Shown: positions 25,889-34,963 of the stretch, in pieces | Layout of the letters: every line of letters starts with the position of its first letter | Numbering within the stretch: the stretch's first letter is position 1 | Assembly: GCA_963624095.1 (NCBI GenBank) | Contig: CAVFNZ010000001.1 | Coordinates: 1-64,000, forward strand | Length of the DNA stretch: 64,000 nt | Direction: 5' to 3' | Origin: Phocaeicola_A sp963624095 | Lineage (GTDB): Bacteria; Bacteroidota; Bacteroidia; Bacteroidales; Bacteroidaceae | Notes under the pieces: generated by a model | What the model saw: only the letters and a program-made list of their open reading frames with translations | Databases searched by the model: none | Told to the model about the DNA's origin: nothing | Position numbers and translations under genes: made by a program

Positions 25889-27949
25889 TTAATAACCGTA
25901 ATAGTTCTTGTACTGGCCTACGCTTCGGCTGACTACATCGCGCGGGATAGGCAGGATGTAACGTACCGGCGGCAGGTTGTCCAACACATCGTCCGAGGTG
26001 TATTCGGGCATGGTCGACGGGAAGAGCGTTCCGCCTTCGTCGATGTAGAGGTAGCCGCGAACCGCATAGCGGATGTCTGCCCTGGCGATGCCGGTGTTGT
26101 CGTCCAACCACTTGAAGAATTCAGCTTGACTCCACGCCTCGCTGCCGGTGATTGGTACGGTACTCATCTCCTTGATATGAAGTCCCCAGGTCTCCCACAG
26201 GTTGTTGATGGTCAGCGTGTCATGCTCGTAGTGGAAGAATTCGACCACACCTAAGCTGGAGTCCGTATTGGGGAACGCGAATATCTCAGGATAGTTGGCT
26301 TCCGTGTACTTCTCCGGATTGGCGTTCACCTGCTCGTTCCACTCCGCACGCGTACGCACCTTGTAATAGACGGCGGCAGGATATTCCTCCAAATCCTTTC
26401 CGGAATGGACGTATGAATTGTCCCGGTCGCACCCCATCGCGTAGTAGAGCCAGAAGTTCTTGTAGATGACCTTGTTGTAGATGTTCCAGCGCACCAGGTC
26501 TTTCCAACGGATGCCTTCGCCGCCGAACTCCCAGGCGCGTTCATCCACGATGGCGTTGAAGAAGTCTTCTTTCGTGGTGAGATTGTCCACATAGGTCTCC
26601 ACCTTCTCCGACTTGTTGACGGCGTTGCGGAACGCGCGTTCGCGCACCTGCTTCAGGGCCGCCTTGGCTTCGGCTGTCGGTCCGTTGTTGATTTCGTTCT
26701 CCGCCTCGGCATACATCAGCAACACGTCGGCATAGCGCATGTAGGGGAAGTTGATGCCCGTGTTGCCCTGTGAGGTGTTGCCCATGGTGTGCGACTTGTC
26801 CCACAGCTTGGACCACTTCAGACAGTAGTTGGTGTAACCGGTTTGCAGACTCGGCGTGCCGTTGTAGCTGTAAGACCAATAGCCCGCTACGTTGCGGCGA
26901 ACATCCAATGAGTCGAAAGTGAAACGATAGAAGGCGTTCAGACCTACGGAACCGCTGGTGCGTCCCCACGGGTGGTCGGTGTCACCCGCACTGGAGAGGT
27001 CAGCCTTCGGGCCATGTATGTAACCGATGTTTCCGTTCACGTTGCGTACGAAAGGAATCTCGAAGATGACATCGTCGTCGTTCACCACCGTGTAGTTGCA
27101 CTCGTCGACGAACACGTCGAAGTATCCCTTGGTCAGTTTGTGCGTATCGGCATCAATCACCTTCTTGCAGTATTCGCTGGCAATCTGGTAGTAGTCGGCA
27201 TAGTCCGAGGCGCGCCCCATGGTGCCTACAGCCGCCGCGTCTTCGCCGTGTCGCAGGGAGTAGCCCGCACGGAACATGGCGATGCGCGCGATGAGAGCCC
27301 ATGCGAACTCTTGCGTACAACGTTCCACGCCCTCTGTCACCTCTTTGGCCTTACGCATCTTGGGTGCGGCCTCTTTCAGGTCGTTGATAAGGTCTGTCAG
27401 GATTTGGTCGCGGTCGCCCATCGGCATGATGAGTGTCTCCTGGTCGTAGGTGCGGGTGAACGAGAAAGGTATGTCACCCCACAGGATGACCATATCCAGG
27501 TAGTTCATGGCACGGATGCACTTGGCCTCGCCAATCAGCTGGTCGAGGTCTTCGTCTCCGTAGAGGGTGGACTTCTCCGCCGCGTTGATGAAGTTGTTGG
27601 CACGCTCCACGGTGGAGTAGGCGGCATCCCAAATGCTCTTTACGTTGCTACCGTCGGCTTCGCCGTCGAAGAGTTTCCATTCGTTGTGTGACGCACTCTG
27701 GATGCTGGATGAAGAGGTGGACCACTCCACATCGCTGTTGAAGTTGAAGGTGGTGAGGTAGCCGTTCCCGTAGGTGTTGCTGTTGCAGGTGGCCTGGTAC
27801 ACGGAGTTGAGCAGGCGGTCGGCCTCTTCGATGCTGCTGAACACTTGCTCGTCTGTCACCTTGGAAGGCGCTTCCACATCGAGGTAGTCGTTGCAGGCAC
27901 TGAACGCCACCAACGACAGTCCACAAATGAGTATATGTTTTATTTTCAT
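25889..27949 (-). CDS. SusD/RagB-family surface glycan-binding lipoprotein
   Basis: A 686-aa lipoprotein (LVAFSAC, Cys19) that forms the lid of a SusC transporter and binds oligosaccharides outside the cell. The N-terminal DYLDVEAPSKVTDEQVF and SIEEADRLLNSVYQ, the TPR-like helical region, and the C-terminal RYILPIPRDVV are typical of SusD. It is somewhat longer than common SusD proteins (about 550-600 aa). Gaps are 34 bp from susC and 22 bp to the DUF4957-type gene. Confidence 0.95.
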   Translation of the reverse strand: MKIKHILICGLSLVAFSACNDYLDVEAPSKVTDEQVFSSIEEADRLLNSVYQATCNSNTYGNGYLTTFNFNSDVEWSTSSSSIQSASHNEWKLFDGEADGSNVKSIWDAAYSTVERANNFINAAEKSTLYGDEDLDQLIGEAKCIRAMNYLDMVILWGDIPFSFTRTYDQETLIMPMGDRDQILTDLINDLKEAAPKMRKAKEVTEGVERCTQEFAWALIARIAMFRAGYSLRHGEDAAAVGTMGRASDYADYYQIASEYCKKVIDADTHKLTKGYFDVFVDECNYTVVNDDDVIFEIPFVRNVNGNIGYIHGPKADLSSAGDTDHPWGRTSGSVGLNAFYRFTFDSLDVRRNVAGYWSYSYNGTPSLQTGYTNYCLKWSKLWDKSHTMGNTSQGNTGINFPYMRYADVLLMYAEAENEINNGPTAEAKAALKQVRERAFRNAVNKSEKVETYVDNLTTKEDFFNAIVDERAWEFGGEGIRWKDLVRWNIYNKVIYKNFWLYYAMGCDRDNSYVHSGKDLEEYPAAVYYKVRTRAEWNEQVNANPEKYTEANYPEIFAFPNTDSSLGVVEFFHYEHDTLTINNLWETWGLHIKEMSTVPITGSEAWSQAEFFKWLDDNTGIARADIRYAVRGYLYIDEGGTLFPSTMPEYTSDDVLDNLPPVRYILPIPRDVVSRSVGQYKNYYGY

Positions 27950-27983
27950 GTTGTATTTTCTCCTTTATTGATTAACAGAATGT

Positions 27984-30900
27984 TTAGAACGAAAGGTTCA
28001 TGCCGAACAGGTAGCTGTGTGTACGCGGGTAGCGGTTGTAGTCCACGTTCGGGGTCAGACCGTTCTGGATGTCCACTTCGGGGTCGTAGCCCGAATAGCT
28101 GGTGAAGCAGAAGAGGTTTGAACCTGTAAAGTAGAGACGCAGGCGGGAGATGCCCCAACGTTTTGTAAGGTCGCTCGGCAAGGTGTAGCCGATTGTCACG
28201 TCGGTGAGGCGGACAAACGAGCCGTCCTCCACGAAGTTGGACAGTGTGTACTTGGAGGTGACGTTCTGCGGATTCCACAGTGTCTTGCCTGTGTTGAGGC
28301 GTTCGTACTCGTCGAGGTAGTCGATATGCTGCGAGTTGCTGATCAGGGGCTCGTTCAGGTTATAGATGCTGGTCGTTCCGTCCGCGTTGGTGTTGTAGAT
28401 GTCTCCGTAGTAGACCCAACGGTTCTCGTAGTTGAACTTGCTCAGTACGTTACGCGGGTCCGTACGGCTGGAACCTACAGCGGAAGAGAGGTTGTATGCC
28501 GTGGCGTTGATCAGGTCGAAGTCCAGCATATAGGTGAAGTTGGCGGTGAAGTCGAAGTTCTTCCATTTGCCGGAGACTCCGAAACCACCTTGCAGTTTCG
28601 GGTTGGTGTTGCCCACGACGGTACGGTCGTTGATGTCAATCTTGCCGTCATCGTTCAAGTCTTTCACCTTGATGCGGCCCGGTGCTGTTCCGTAAAGACC
28701 TTCTACGGTCGGCTTCTCCTGCACGCCCGGGTTGGCGGCCAAGTATTCGGCATCGTTGATTGCATAGTTGAAGCCTTCGCGGTGGAACTCATCGAAGCCG
28801 TAAATGCCGTCGTAGACGTAACCGTAGATGAGACCGACCTCTTTGCCTTCTACCAGACGGAAGTTGTCCTCAGAGTCCCAAGATCGTGCGGGGATGTAGT
28901 CATCCGTTCCGTTGATCTTCTCCACTTTGGTTTTGTTAATACCCATGTTGAAGTTGGCGGACAGCACATAGTCCTTGCCGCGGAGGATGTCACCGTTCAC
29001 GGTCAACTCGATACCGCGGTTGCGGACCTGACCTACGTTCTGCCACTGATAGGTGTAACCGGTGGTGGTGGGTATCTGACAACGATAGAGCAGGTCGCGC
29101 GTGGTGTTCCAGTAGACCTCGGGGGTGATGGTCAGGCGTCCGTTGAACAGCGAGATGTCGGCGGCAAGGTTGCGCGTGACGGTCGTCTCCCACTTGATTT
29201 GCTCGTTCGGGAAGAGGTTGTCCGCAGCGTAGTATTTGTCGCCGTTCTGTGTCGTCGTGCTTTCGCCCCAGCTCGGTCCGCCATCGGCATTGATGGAGTA
29301 CTGATAGCGCCAGCGGTCGTCGCCGATGTTGTTGTTACCGGAAAGACCGTAAGCGGCACGGATCTTCAGGTTGTCCACTACGTCCTTGTTCCACCAGTCC
29401 TCCTCGGAGAGCACCCATGCGCCGGACACGGAGGGGAAGTAACCCCACTGGTAGCCCGGAGCGAAGCGTGTGGAACCGTCGGCACGCATGGTGAAGGACA
29501 ACAGGTATTTGTGTTTGTAGTTATAGTTGGCCTGTCCGAAGAAGGAGGCGGTGCGGTTAGGCGTGGTCACATTGGAGGTCGACGCGTAAGCCGTTCCCAA
29601 GCCCATGTTGTTGAACGCGTAGCGCGGAGAGGTCTCCTGCGGGAAGTAGCGCGAGGCCTGGTAGTTGGTAGTGGACTGCGTATGATAGATTTCCTGACCC
29701 AACAGGAAAGCGAAGTTGTGCTTCTCTTTCAGACTGAACGCATAGTTCAAGGTGTTGGTCCAGGTGTAGCGGAACGTGCGGCTGTTGGTAATCTGTGCCA
29801 CCGGCATGTTCTCGTTGCTTGCAGCCGTGTCGGTCAAGTAACCATAGAAGCGGTTCTTGTCAGAGAATGACCAGAACTGCGCGATATCCGAGCGGAAGCT
29901 CAAGCCTTTGATAATCTCCCACGTCAGACTTGCCTGGTTGGTGAAGCTGTAGGAGTGGCTCAACTGATAGTTTTGGTCGATGTCGTCCAGCGGACTCTTT
30001 ACCATCCAATAACGCTCCACGGAGAAGTCCTGCCACTCCTCGTCGTAGCTGGTCGCCTCACGCAGACCATTGGTCGGACGATAGTTGAGCACGCCAATCA
30101 AGCCTTCCGTACCGATGCCGGACGCACCCGTACCGAGGTCGCGACGATAGGTGAAACGCGGGTTGATCAACAACTTCACGTTCTTGGCCAACTGCACGTC
30201 AATCTTTGTGTTCATGTTGGTACGGCGTACGCCGGAGCCGGCGATGATACCGTCTTGGTTGTGCTGTGTCAGCGAGGTGTTGAAGCGCAACTTCTCGTTA
30301 CCGCCGTTCACCGTCACGTTGTACATCTGCGTCAAGGCGCCGTTGCCCATCAGCTCGTCCTGCCAGTCGTGGGTAGGCATACTTTTATATATATCCACGT
30401 CATTGGGGTTTCCGAAGTCGCGGCGGAACATATTGGTATTACTGCCGCTGCCGATGCACGCGTCCAACTGGTATTTCACGAACTCGTAAGCGTTCAGCAT
30501 CTCCTGCTTGCCGGCCAACCACGAGAGTTGCGCGTAAGCGTTGAAGTCCACCTTCACCTTACCCTGTTGCGCCGATTTGGTGGTGACGATGACTACGCCG
30601 TTACCGCCTCGGGCACCATAGACGGCCGTCAAGGAGGCGTCCTTCAACACGTCGATGCTCTGGATATCCGTCGGAGGAATATCGTTGATGTTGTCTGCCT
30701 GGAAGCCGTCGACTATGAACAATGGTTTGGAGTCCTGCGAGCTGGAGATGGCCGAACCTCCACGGATACGGATGTTGATTTCCGCTCCCGGAGCACCGTC
30801 GACCGTGGTTACCTGCACACCGGCGATTTTTCCCTGCAACGCCTCTGCGGCCGATGCCACAGGCACGATGGACAGCTTCTGTCCGGAGATGGAACCTACC

Positions 30901-31277
30901 GAACCGGTCAAGTCCTTACGGGCACGGCTGGTGTAACCTACAACGACAACCTCGTCCAACGCTTGACTGTCGTCTTCCAACGTAATGTTCATCTGGGGAG
31001 CGGCTTTCGCCTCTTGGGTTCTCATACCCATGTAAGAGAACACCAACGTGCTGCCTTTCGCAGCTTTCAGGGTGAAGTTGCCGTCGAAGTCGGTAATGGT
31101 ACCGTTCTTCTGGTTCCCTTTTTCAACTATGGAGGCTCCGATAATCGGTTCTCCATTGGAATCTTTCACATTCCCTTTCACGGTGAGACTTTGCGCACTG
31201 ACCTCCAGTGGTGGAATAGACACCAGAAAAGCCATTAGCCACAGAGCCCACTTCATCTTTCTTTTCAAGTCTTTCAT
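27984..31277 (-). CDS. SusC/RagA TonB-linked outer-membrane transporter
   Basis: A 1,097-aa TonB-dependent beta-barrel that imports oligosaccharides. After the signal peptide there is a carboxypeptidase-regulatory-like domain (VKGNVKDSNGEPIIGASI, about 30-110), the TonB box (LDEVVVVGYTSRARKDLTGSV), a plug domain (GKIAGVQVTTVDGAPGAEINI) and the barrel, ending in an aromatic residue (GMNLSF). No STN domain is present, so ECF-sigma/anti-sigma control through this protein is unlikely. No regulator or enzyme gene is adjacent. It is first in the operon with SusD. Confidence 0.96.
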   Translation of the reverse strand: MKDLKRKMKWALWLMAFLVSIPPLEVSAQSLTVKGNVKDSNGEPIIGASIVEKGNQKNGTITDFDGNFTLKAAKGSTLVFSYMGMRTQEAKAAPQMNITLEDDSQALDEVVVVGYTSRARKDLTGSVGSISGQKLSIVPVASAAEALQGKIAGVQVTTVDGAPGAEINIRIRGGSAISSSQDSKPLFIVDGFQADNINDIPPTDIQSIDVLKDASLTAVYGARGGNGVVIVTTKSAQQGKVKVDFNAYAQLSWLAGKQEMLNAYEFVKYQLDACIGSGSNTNMFRRDFGNPNDVDIYKSMPTHDWQDELMGNGALTQMYNVTVNGGNEKLRFNTSLTQHNQDGIIAGSGVRRTNMNTKIDVQLAKNVKLLINPRFTYRRDLGTGASGIGTEGLIGVLNYRPTNGLREATSYDEEWQDFSVERYWMVKSPLDDIDQNYQLSHSYSFTNQASLTWEIIKGLSFRSDIAQFWSFSDKNRFYGYLTDTAASNENMPVAQITNSRTFRYTWTNTLNYAFSLKEKHNFAFLLGQEIYHTQSTTNYQASRYFPQETSPRYAFNNMGLGTAYASTSNVTTPNRTASFFGQANYNYKHKYLLSFTMRADGSTRFAPGYQWGYFPSVSGAWVLSEEDWWNKDVVDNLKIRAAYGLSGNNNIGDDRWRYQYSINADGGPSWGESTTTQNGDKYYAADNLFPNEQIKWETTVTRNLAADISLFNGRLTITPEVYWNTTRDLLYRCQIPTTTGYTYQWQNVGQVRNRGIELTVNGDILRGKDYVLSANFNMGINKTKVEKINGTDDYIPARSWDSEDNFRLVEGKEVGLIYGYVYDGIYGFDEFHREGFNYAINDAEYLAANPGVQEKPTVEGLYGTAPGRIKVKDLNDDGKIDINDRTVVGNTNPKLQGGFGVSGKWKNFDFTANFTYMLDFDLINATAYNLSSAVGSSRTDPRNVLSKFNYENRWVYYGDIYNTNADGTTSIYNLNEPLISNSQHIDYLDEYERLNTGKTLWNPQNVTSKYTLSNFVEDGSFVRLTDVTIGYTLPSDLTKRWGISRLRLYFTGSNLFCFTSYSGYDPEVDIQNGLTPNVDYNRYPRTHSYLFGMNLSF

Positions 31278-31564
31278 TATAGTTATTTACTTGGTTAACA
31301 AAAATGCGGGTGGTGCCCACGTATATAATTAATCACTCTAAAAATATTCTGCCTGTAGACGATAGACGAACCAAGATTAATAATGCGCTGATTATGTCTT
31401 GTCATAGTATTGATTGCAAAGTTATGTATTGGAAATGAATAAACCTAACGAAAGTGCAAAAAAGTTTAATTATATGTGCAAATTCTAATTTCTTCGTTCG
31501 GAACAACGTATCGGCTTTTCGTAGGGAATTTATGAGGGATAGTCGACGGAATCGCCCGAACTGC
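31278..31564 (-). promoter_or_regulatory. SusC upstream region with a -7 box at 31417-31424
   Basis: This 287-bp AT-rich stretch lies between tatC and susC. The minus strand reads TAACTTTG at 31417-31424, matching TAnnTTTG and giving a leader of about 130 nt. No clear -33 TTTG at 20 bp is seen. No gene is present. Confidence 0.5.
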
Positions 31565-32368
31565 CTATAGGTTTGAGCGGTGACTTATTGTCATGCGTAC
31601 GATATAAACGCTCACTTCATAGAGCAGCCACATCGGGAGGGAGACCAACAACAGCGTGAAGACATCGGAGGTGGGGGTGATGATGGCGGCGATGATGAGA
31701 ATGACGACAATGGCATGTCGACGGTAGCGGCGCATGAACGTGTCCGTGATGAATCCCAACTTGGCGAAGAGCCAACAGAGCATGGGCATCTCGAAGACGA
31801 CACCCAACGAAAGGCTCAGCAGCGTGAATGTGGAGACGTACGACTCCAACGAGATGAGGTTGTTCACCGCTCCACTTACCTGATAGGTACCCAGAAAACG
31901 GAAGGTGAAGGGGAAGATGAGGAAATAGCTGAGCAACACGCCGGCCAGGAAGAGCAGGTAGCCCCAGCCGACCACACGCACCGCATAGCGACGCTCGTCC
32001 GCGTAGAGGGCGGGAGAAACAAACCGGAACAGCTGGTAGAGGATGTAGGGCGAGGCGCAGAGAATGCCCGCGTAGACGGCGACCTTCATGTGGATGAGGA
32101 ACTGTCCGGCCAACGCCGTGTTGATGAGGTCTACATGGAACGTTCCCGTCTCCTCCTGTTGCAGCAGGGGAGCGATGAGGTCGAACAACCGATAGGTGAC
32201 GAAGTCGGCATCCTTGGGTGCCAGTATCACCCGGAAGAGGAGGTCCTTGAAGCAAAACAACACGACGCTACACACGATGACAATCACCGCGATGCGGATA
32301 ATCATCGTGCGCAGCGCCTCCAGGTGATCCCAGAAGGATAGTTGTGCCAACTCCTTGTCTTTACTCAT
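31565..32368 (-). CDS. tatC: Twin-arginine translocase subunit TatC
   Basis: TatC recognises twin-arginine signal peptides and, with TatA, moves folded proteins across the inner membrane. The 267-aa protein has six hydrophobic segments and the typical N-terminus SFWDHLEALRTMIIRI, where the EL/ELRxR-like motif binds signal peptides. It overlaps tatA by 8 bp and is the last gene of an operon that includes two likely Tat substrates. Confidence 0.95.
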   Translation of the reverse strand: MSKDKELAQLSFWDHLEALRTMIIRIAVIVIVCSVVLFCFKDLLFRVILAPKDADFVTYRLFDLIAPLLQQEETGTFHVDLINTALAGQFLIHMKVAVYAGILCASPYILYQLFRFVSPALYADERRYAVRVVGWGYLLFLAGVLLSYFLIFPFTFRFLGTYQVSGAVNNLISLESYVSTFTLLSLSLGVVFEMPMLCWLFAKLGFITDTFMRRYRRHAIVVILIIAAIITPTSDVFTLLLVSLPMWLLYEVSVYIVRMTISHRSNL

Positions 32369-32558
32369 CCTTCTTGTCGGTAGGAGTCCCTTGCTTGCTG
32401 TCCTTGCCTTTCTCCTCTTCGGGGTTGTTCATACCCTCCTTGAAGGCGCGCACGCCTTTGCCCAGACCCTTCATCATTTCGGGTATCTTCTTGCCACCGA
32501 AGAAGAGCAGGATGACCAACAGGATGACGATAATCTCTTGTGTACCGATTCCAAACAT
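32361..32558 (-). CDS. tatA: Sec-independent translocase protein TatA
   Basis: A 65-aa TatA/B-family protein: a short N-terminus, one membrane segment (EIIVILLVILLFFGGKKIPE), then an amphipathic helix and a charged tail. The FGG-hinge form is typical of TatA. No tatB gene accompanies it, so this is a minimal TatAC system. It is 2 bp from the upstream gene and overlaps tatC. Confidence 0.94.
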   Translation of the reverse strand: MFGIGTQEIIVILLVILLFFGGKKIPEMMKGLGKGVRAFKEGMNNPEEEKGKDSKQGTPTDKKDE

Positions 32559-32560
32559 AA

Positions 32561-33070
32561 CTACTTACGTATTATAAAGTTGATAAACAGATATCCTCCA
32601 AAGATTTGCAATAGCATGCCGGGCACGGCGATGCGGAAATCTTGCAAGGCGGCGTAGAGGCTGCCGCACCAAGCCCACTCGAAGAGGGTGCCCAGTGACT
32701 GGTAGAATAGAATCACTCCCAGCAATAGGGCTATCGTGACCTTGTGATAGCGATGGGCGGCATAACCGCATCCCACAGCCAAAAGGGCCGATTTCACCGC
32801 AATAGCGGGCACTACAGCCAAGGTTGGCATGCCGAACAACAACGAGTTGATTGCGGGCGACAGCAGGGCTGTGAGCAGTCCCACCTTCCATCCGTATTTG
32901 TAGGCACCGATAAGGGTGAAAAAATAGATGGGCAACCACATTTTCCCTCCCATGGGGACGAGGTGGAAGAGTTGAGGCAACGCGATGTTGCCGACGATAA
33001 ACAGCAGGGCCAACAGATAGGTGCGGCTCTCCGTATAACTATAGTTGTAGAGTTTTACTGATGTTTGCAT
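32561..33070 (-). CDS. Membrane protein resembling an ECF-transporter S component
   Basis: A 169-aa protein with about five hydrophobic segments. The region LVPMGGKMWLPIYFFTLIGAY and the following SPAINSLLFGMP resemble small-vitamin ECF substrate-binding (S) components. No ECF A/T genes are nearby, so it might use a shared energising module elsewhere or have another role. Its start overlaps the end of the DUF1893 gene by 16 bp. Position inside the Tat/Fe-S operon suggests a cofactor-related function, but that is inference. Confidence 0.6.
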   Translation of the reverse strand: MQTSVKLYNYSYTESRTYLLALLFIVGNIALPQLFHLVPMGGKMWLPIYFFTLIGAYKYGWKVGLLTALLSPAINSLLFGMPTLAVVPAIAVKSALLAVGCGYAAHRYHKVTIALLLGVILFYQSLGTLFEWAWCGSLYAALQDFRIAVPGMLLQIFGGYLFINFIIRK

Positions 33071-33525
33071 GTTGTTACATATTTGTTTTCAATGTTTTTT
33101 GTTTCTTGTTCCGTCCGAACTGAGCGCATGAACGTTTCCACTTCCCGTAGACACTCCTCAGCCGTGTGGCACTCCTTACAAAGGGTCTCCATGGGACACC
33201 AGCCGGTGTGGTTACGGTTGATGATGTGGTCTACTTGCTCGGTGTAGTGAATTTGCATGGAGGATTGCCGCAGCAGTTCCAGTGCGAAGGAACTGATAAT
33301 GTCCGCATAGAGTTCCTTCACACCGCCCAACAGCATCAAGGCGGCAGCGGCTTTGCCTACCACCTTGTCTGCCACGACGGCTTCCCGAAGCATCCGAGGC
33401 TCTTCGGTGAGCAACCTGTAGAGGTCTGCAACGCCCCGGTTGTCGAAGCAGCGTGTTGTCTCCCCTTGTCGCACCACTAAAGAGTGGTTTCCTTGGTGTA
33501 GTCGTTCAGTCAGTTCGTTTGTCAT
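33055..33525 (-). CDS. DUF1893 (deaminase-fold) protein
   Basis: A 156-aa cytoplasmic protein. The start at 33525 overlaps the upstream stop codon as ATGA; a longer upstream frame is a shadow of the oxidoreductase gene. Residues 1-100 (HQGNHSLVVRQGETTRCFDNRGVADLYRLL, with VVADKVVGKAAAALMLLGGVKELYADIISSFAL) match DUF1893, whose known structure (from memory, Thermotoga TM1506) has a cytidine-deaminase-like fold. The C-terminal part adds three Cys (CPMETLCKEC) that could bind metal or a cluster. Function unknown. Confidence 0.75.
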   Translation of the reverse strand: MTNELTERLHQGNHSLVVRQGETTRCFDNRGVADLYRLLTEEPRMLREAVVADKVVGKAAAALMLLGGVKELYADIISSFALELLRQSSMQIHYTEQVDHIINRNHTGWCPMETLCKECHTAEECLREVETFMRSVRTEQETKNIENKYVTTCKHQ

Positions 33526-34940
33526 ACCGTGGGGTCTTGTTTCAGTTCTTCCACAAAATTGTTCACGCGCTGCATCTCTTGAGGGATGCGGATGCGTTGC
33601 GGACAATGACTTACACACTCGCCACACCCGATGCAGTGACTGGCCTGACGCAGACGCGGCACGCTGCGGTCGTACCCGATGAGGAACGCGCGCCGTGCCC
33701 GGCGGAAGTCCGGATGCTCGTTCCCCTTGTTGGGCATATTGCCCTCCTTGATGCACCGGTTGTAGTGCGAGAAGATGGCGGGGATGTCGATGCCGTACGG
33801 ACAGGGCATGCAGTAGTTGCACTCGTTGCACGGAATCGTCTTCAGGTTGTAGATGTCGTTGGCGATTTCCATCAGGAAGTCGTTCTCCTCCTCATTCAGC
33901 GGTTTCAGCGGTGAATAGGTGCAGAGGTTATCCTTGAGGTGCTCCATGTAGGTCATGCCGCTGAGTACCGTGAGCACTCCGTCCGGTGTGCCGGCAAAGC
34001 GGAAAGCCCAGCTCGCCACGCTCTGTTCGGGTTCGCGCTGTTTCATCTTCGCCACGATGGGGTCGGGAACTTTGGAGAGTCGCCCACCCAGCAAGGGCTC
34101 CATGATGATGGCAGGGATATCTCTTTTCTTCAGCTCGCCATAGAGGTATACGGCATCGGTGTTGCGGTCGTTTATCTCATCGGCGTAGTTCCAGTCCAGG
34201 TAGTTGAGCTCTATCTGCACGAAGTCCCAATGGTAGCGTCCCTCGTCGTGCCATTGCAAAGCGAGGTCGAAAATCTTGATGTCGCCGTGGTACGAGAAAC
34301 CGAGGTTGCGGATGCGTCCCTTCGCTTTCTGTTCCACCAGCCAGTCCAGTATGCCGTTGTCCATGTAGCGGGCGTTGAAGTCCTTCAGGGCGTCGTTGCC
34401 CATGCCGATGCCGTGTAGCAGGAGGTAGTCCACATAATCCACCCGCAACTCCTTCAGCGAGTTCTCGAACATGGCGATGGAGGCCTGCCTTGTCCAGGTA
34501 GCCGGTGCGAAGTTGGAAAGTTTGGTGGCTATGAAATAGTCCTCCCGGGGATGGCGGCTCAAGGCGATGCCGGTGCTTCGTTCCGAGAGGCCGCGACAAT
34601 AGGCGGGGGAGGTGTCGAAGTAGTTCACGCCATGCTCCAGGGCATAGTCCACTTCCTGGTTCACCATTTCCTGGTCTATCTCCTGGCCTTTCCCGTCACT
34701 GCCGGTTCCCTCCTCCTTCATGGGGAGTCTCATCATGCCGTATCCTAACAAAGATATGCGATTCCGTGTGTTCGGGTCTATCCGATAGGTCATTTGGCCG
34801 ATGGGAGGTTCGTGGGGAGTAAAGGAGTCCGAGAATCCTGTTTTGCCTTTGCATCCGGGCAACAGGGAGAATGACGTAGCGGCAATGGCACCGCTGCCAA
34901 GCATCTTCAGGAATTTTCTTCTGTCTATCTCTTTCTTCAT
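33522..34940 (-). CDS. Tat-exported Fe-S aldo/keto reductase lipoprotein
   Basis: A 472-aa protein with a twin-arginine signal (DRRKFLKMLGSGAIAATSF) ending in a lipobox (LLPGC), so it should be folded in the cytoplasm, exported by Tat and lipid-anchored. The aldo/keto reductase barrel (about 50-360) is recognisable from GYGMMRLPM, FDTSPAYCRGLSE and LRVDYVDYLLLHG. The C-terminal part carries ferredoxin-like motifs CNECNYCMPCP and CIGCGECVSHCP for two [4Fe-4S] clusters. Substrate unknown. The genes for its predicted export machinery, TatA and TatC, lie in the same operon. NAD(P)H is not expected in the periplasm, so electrons may instead come through the clusters. Confidence 0.85.
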   Translation of the reverse strand: MKKEIDRRKFLKMLGSGAIAATSFSLLPGCKGKTGFSDSFTPHEPPIGQMTYRIDPNTRNRISLLGYGMMRLPMKEEGTGSDGKGQEIDQEMVNQEVDYALEHGVNYFDTSPAYCRGLSERSTGIALSRHPREDYFIATKLSNFAPATWTRQASIAMFENSLKELRVDYVDYLLLHGIGMGNDALKDFNARYMDNGILDWLVEQKAKGRIRNLGFSYHGDIKIFDLALQWHDEGRYHWDFVQIELNYLDWNYADEINDRNTDAVYLYGELKKRDIPAIIMEPLLGGRLSKVPDPIVAKMKQREPEQSVASWAFRFAGTPDGVLTVLSGMTYMEHLKDNLCTYSPLKPLNEEENDFLMEIANDIYNLKTIPCNECNYCMPCPYGIDIPAIFSHYNRCIKEGNMPNKGNEHPDFRRARRAFLIGYDRSVPRLRQASHCIGCGECVSHCPQRIRIPQEMQRVNNFVEELKQDPTV

Positions 34941-34963
34941 CTTTTAGTCTTTTGAGGGTGGGG

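Noticed and set aside
28326..31238. Long plus-strand open frames (514 and 427 codons) opposite susC
   Set aside because: They mirror the SusC coding frame, are rich in His/Arg/Val shadow composition, and have no RBS or family match.
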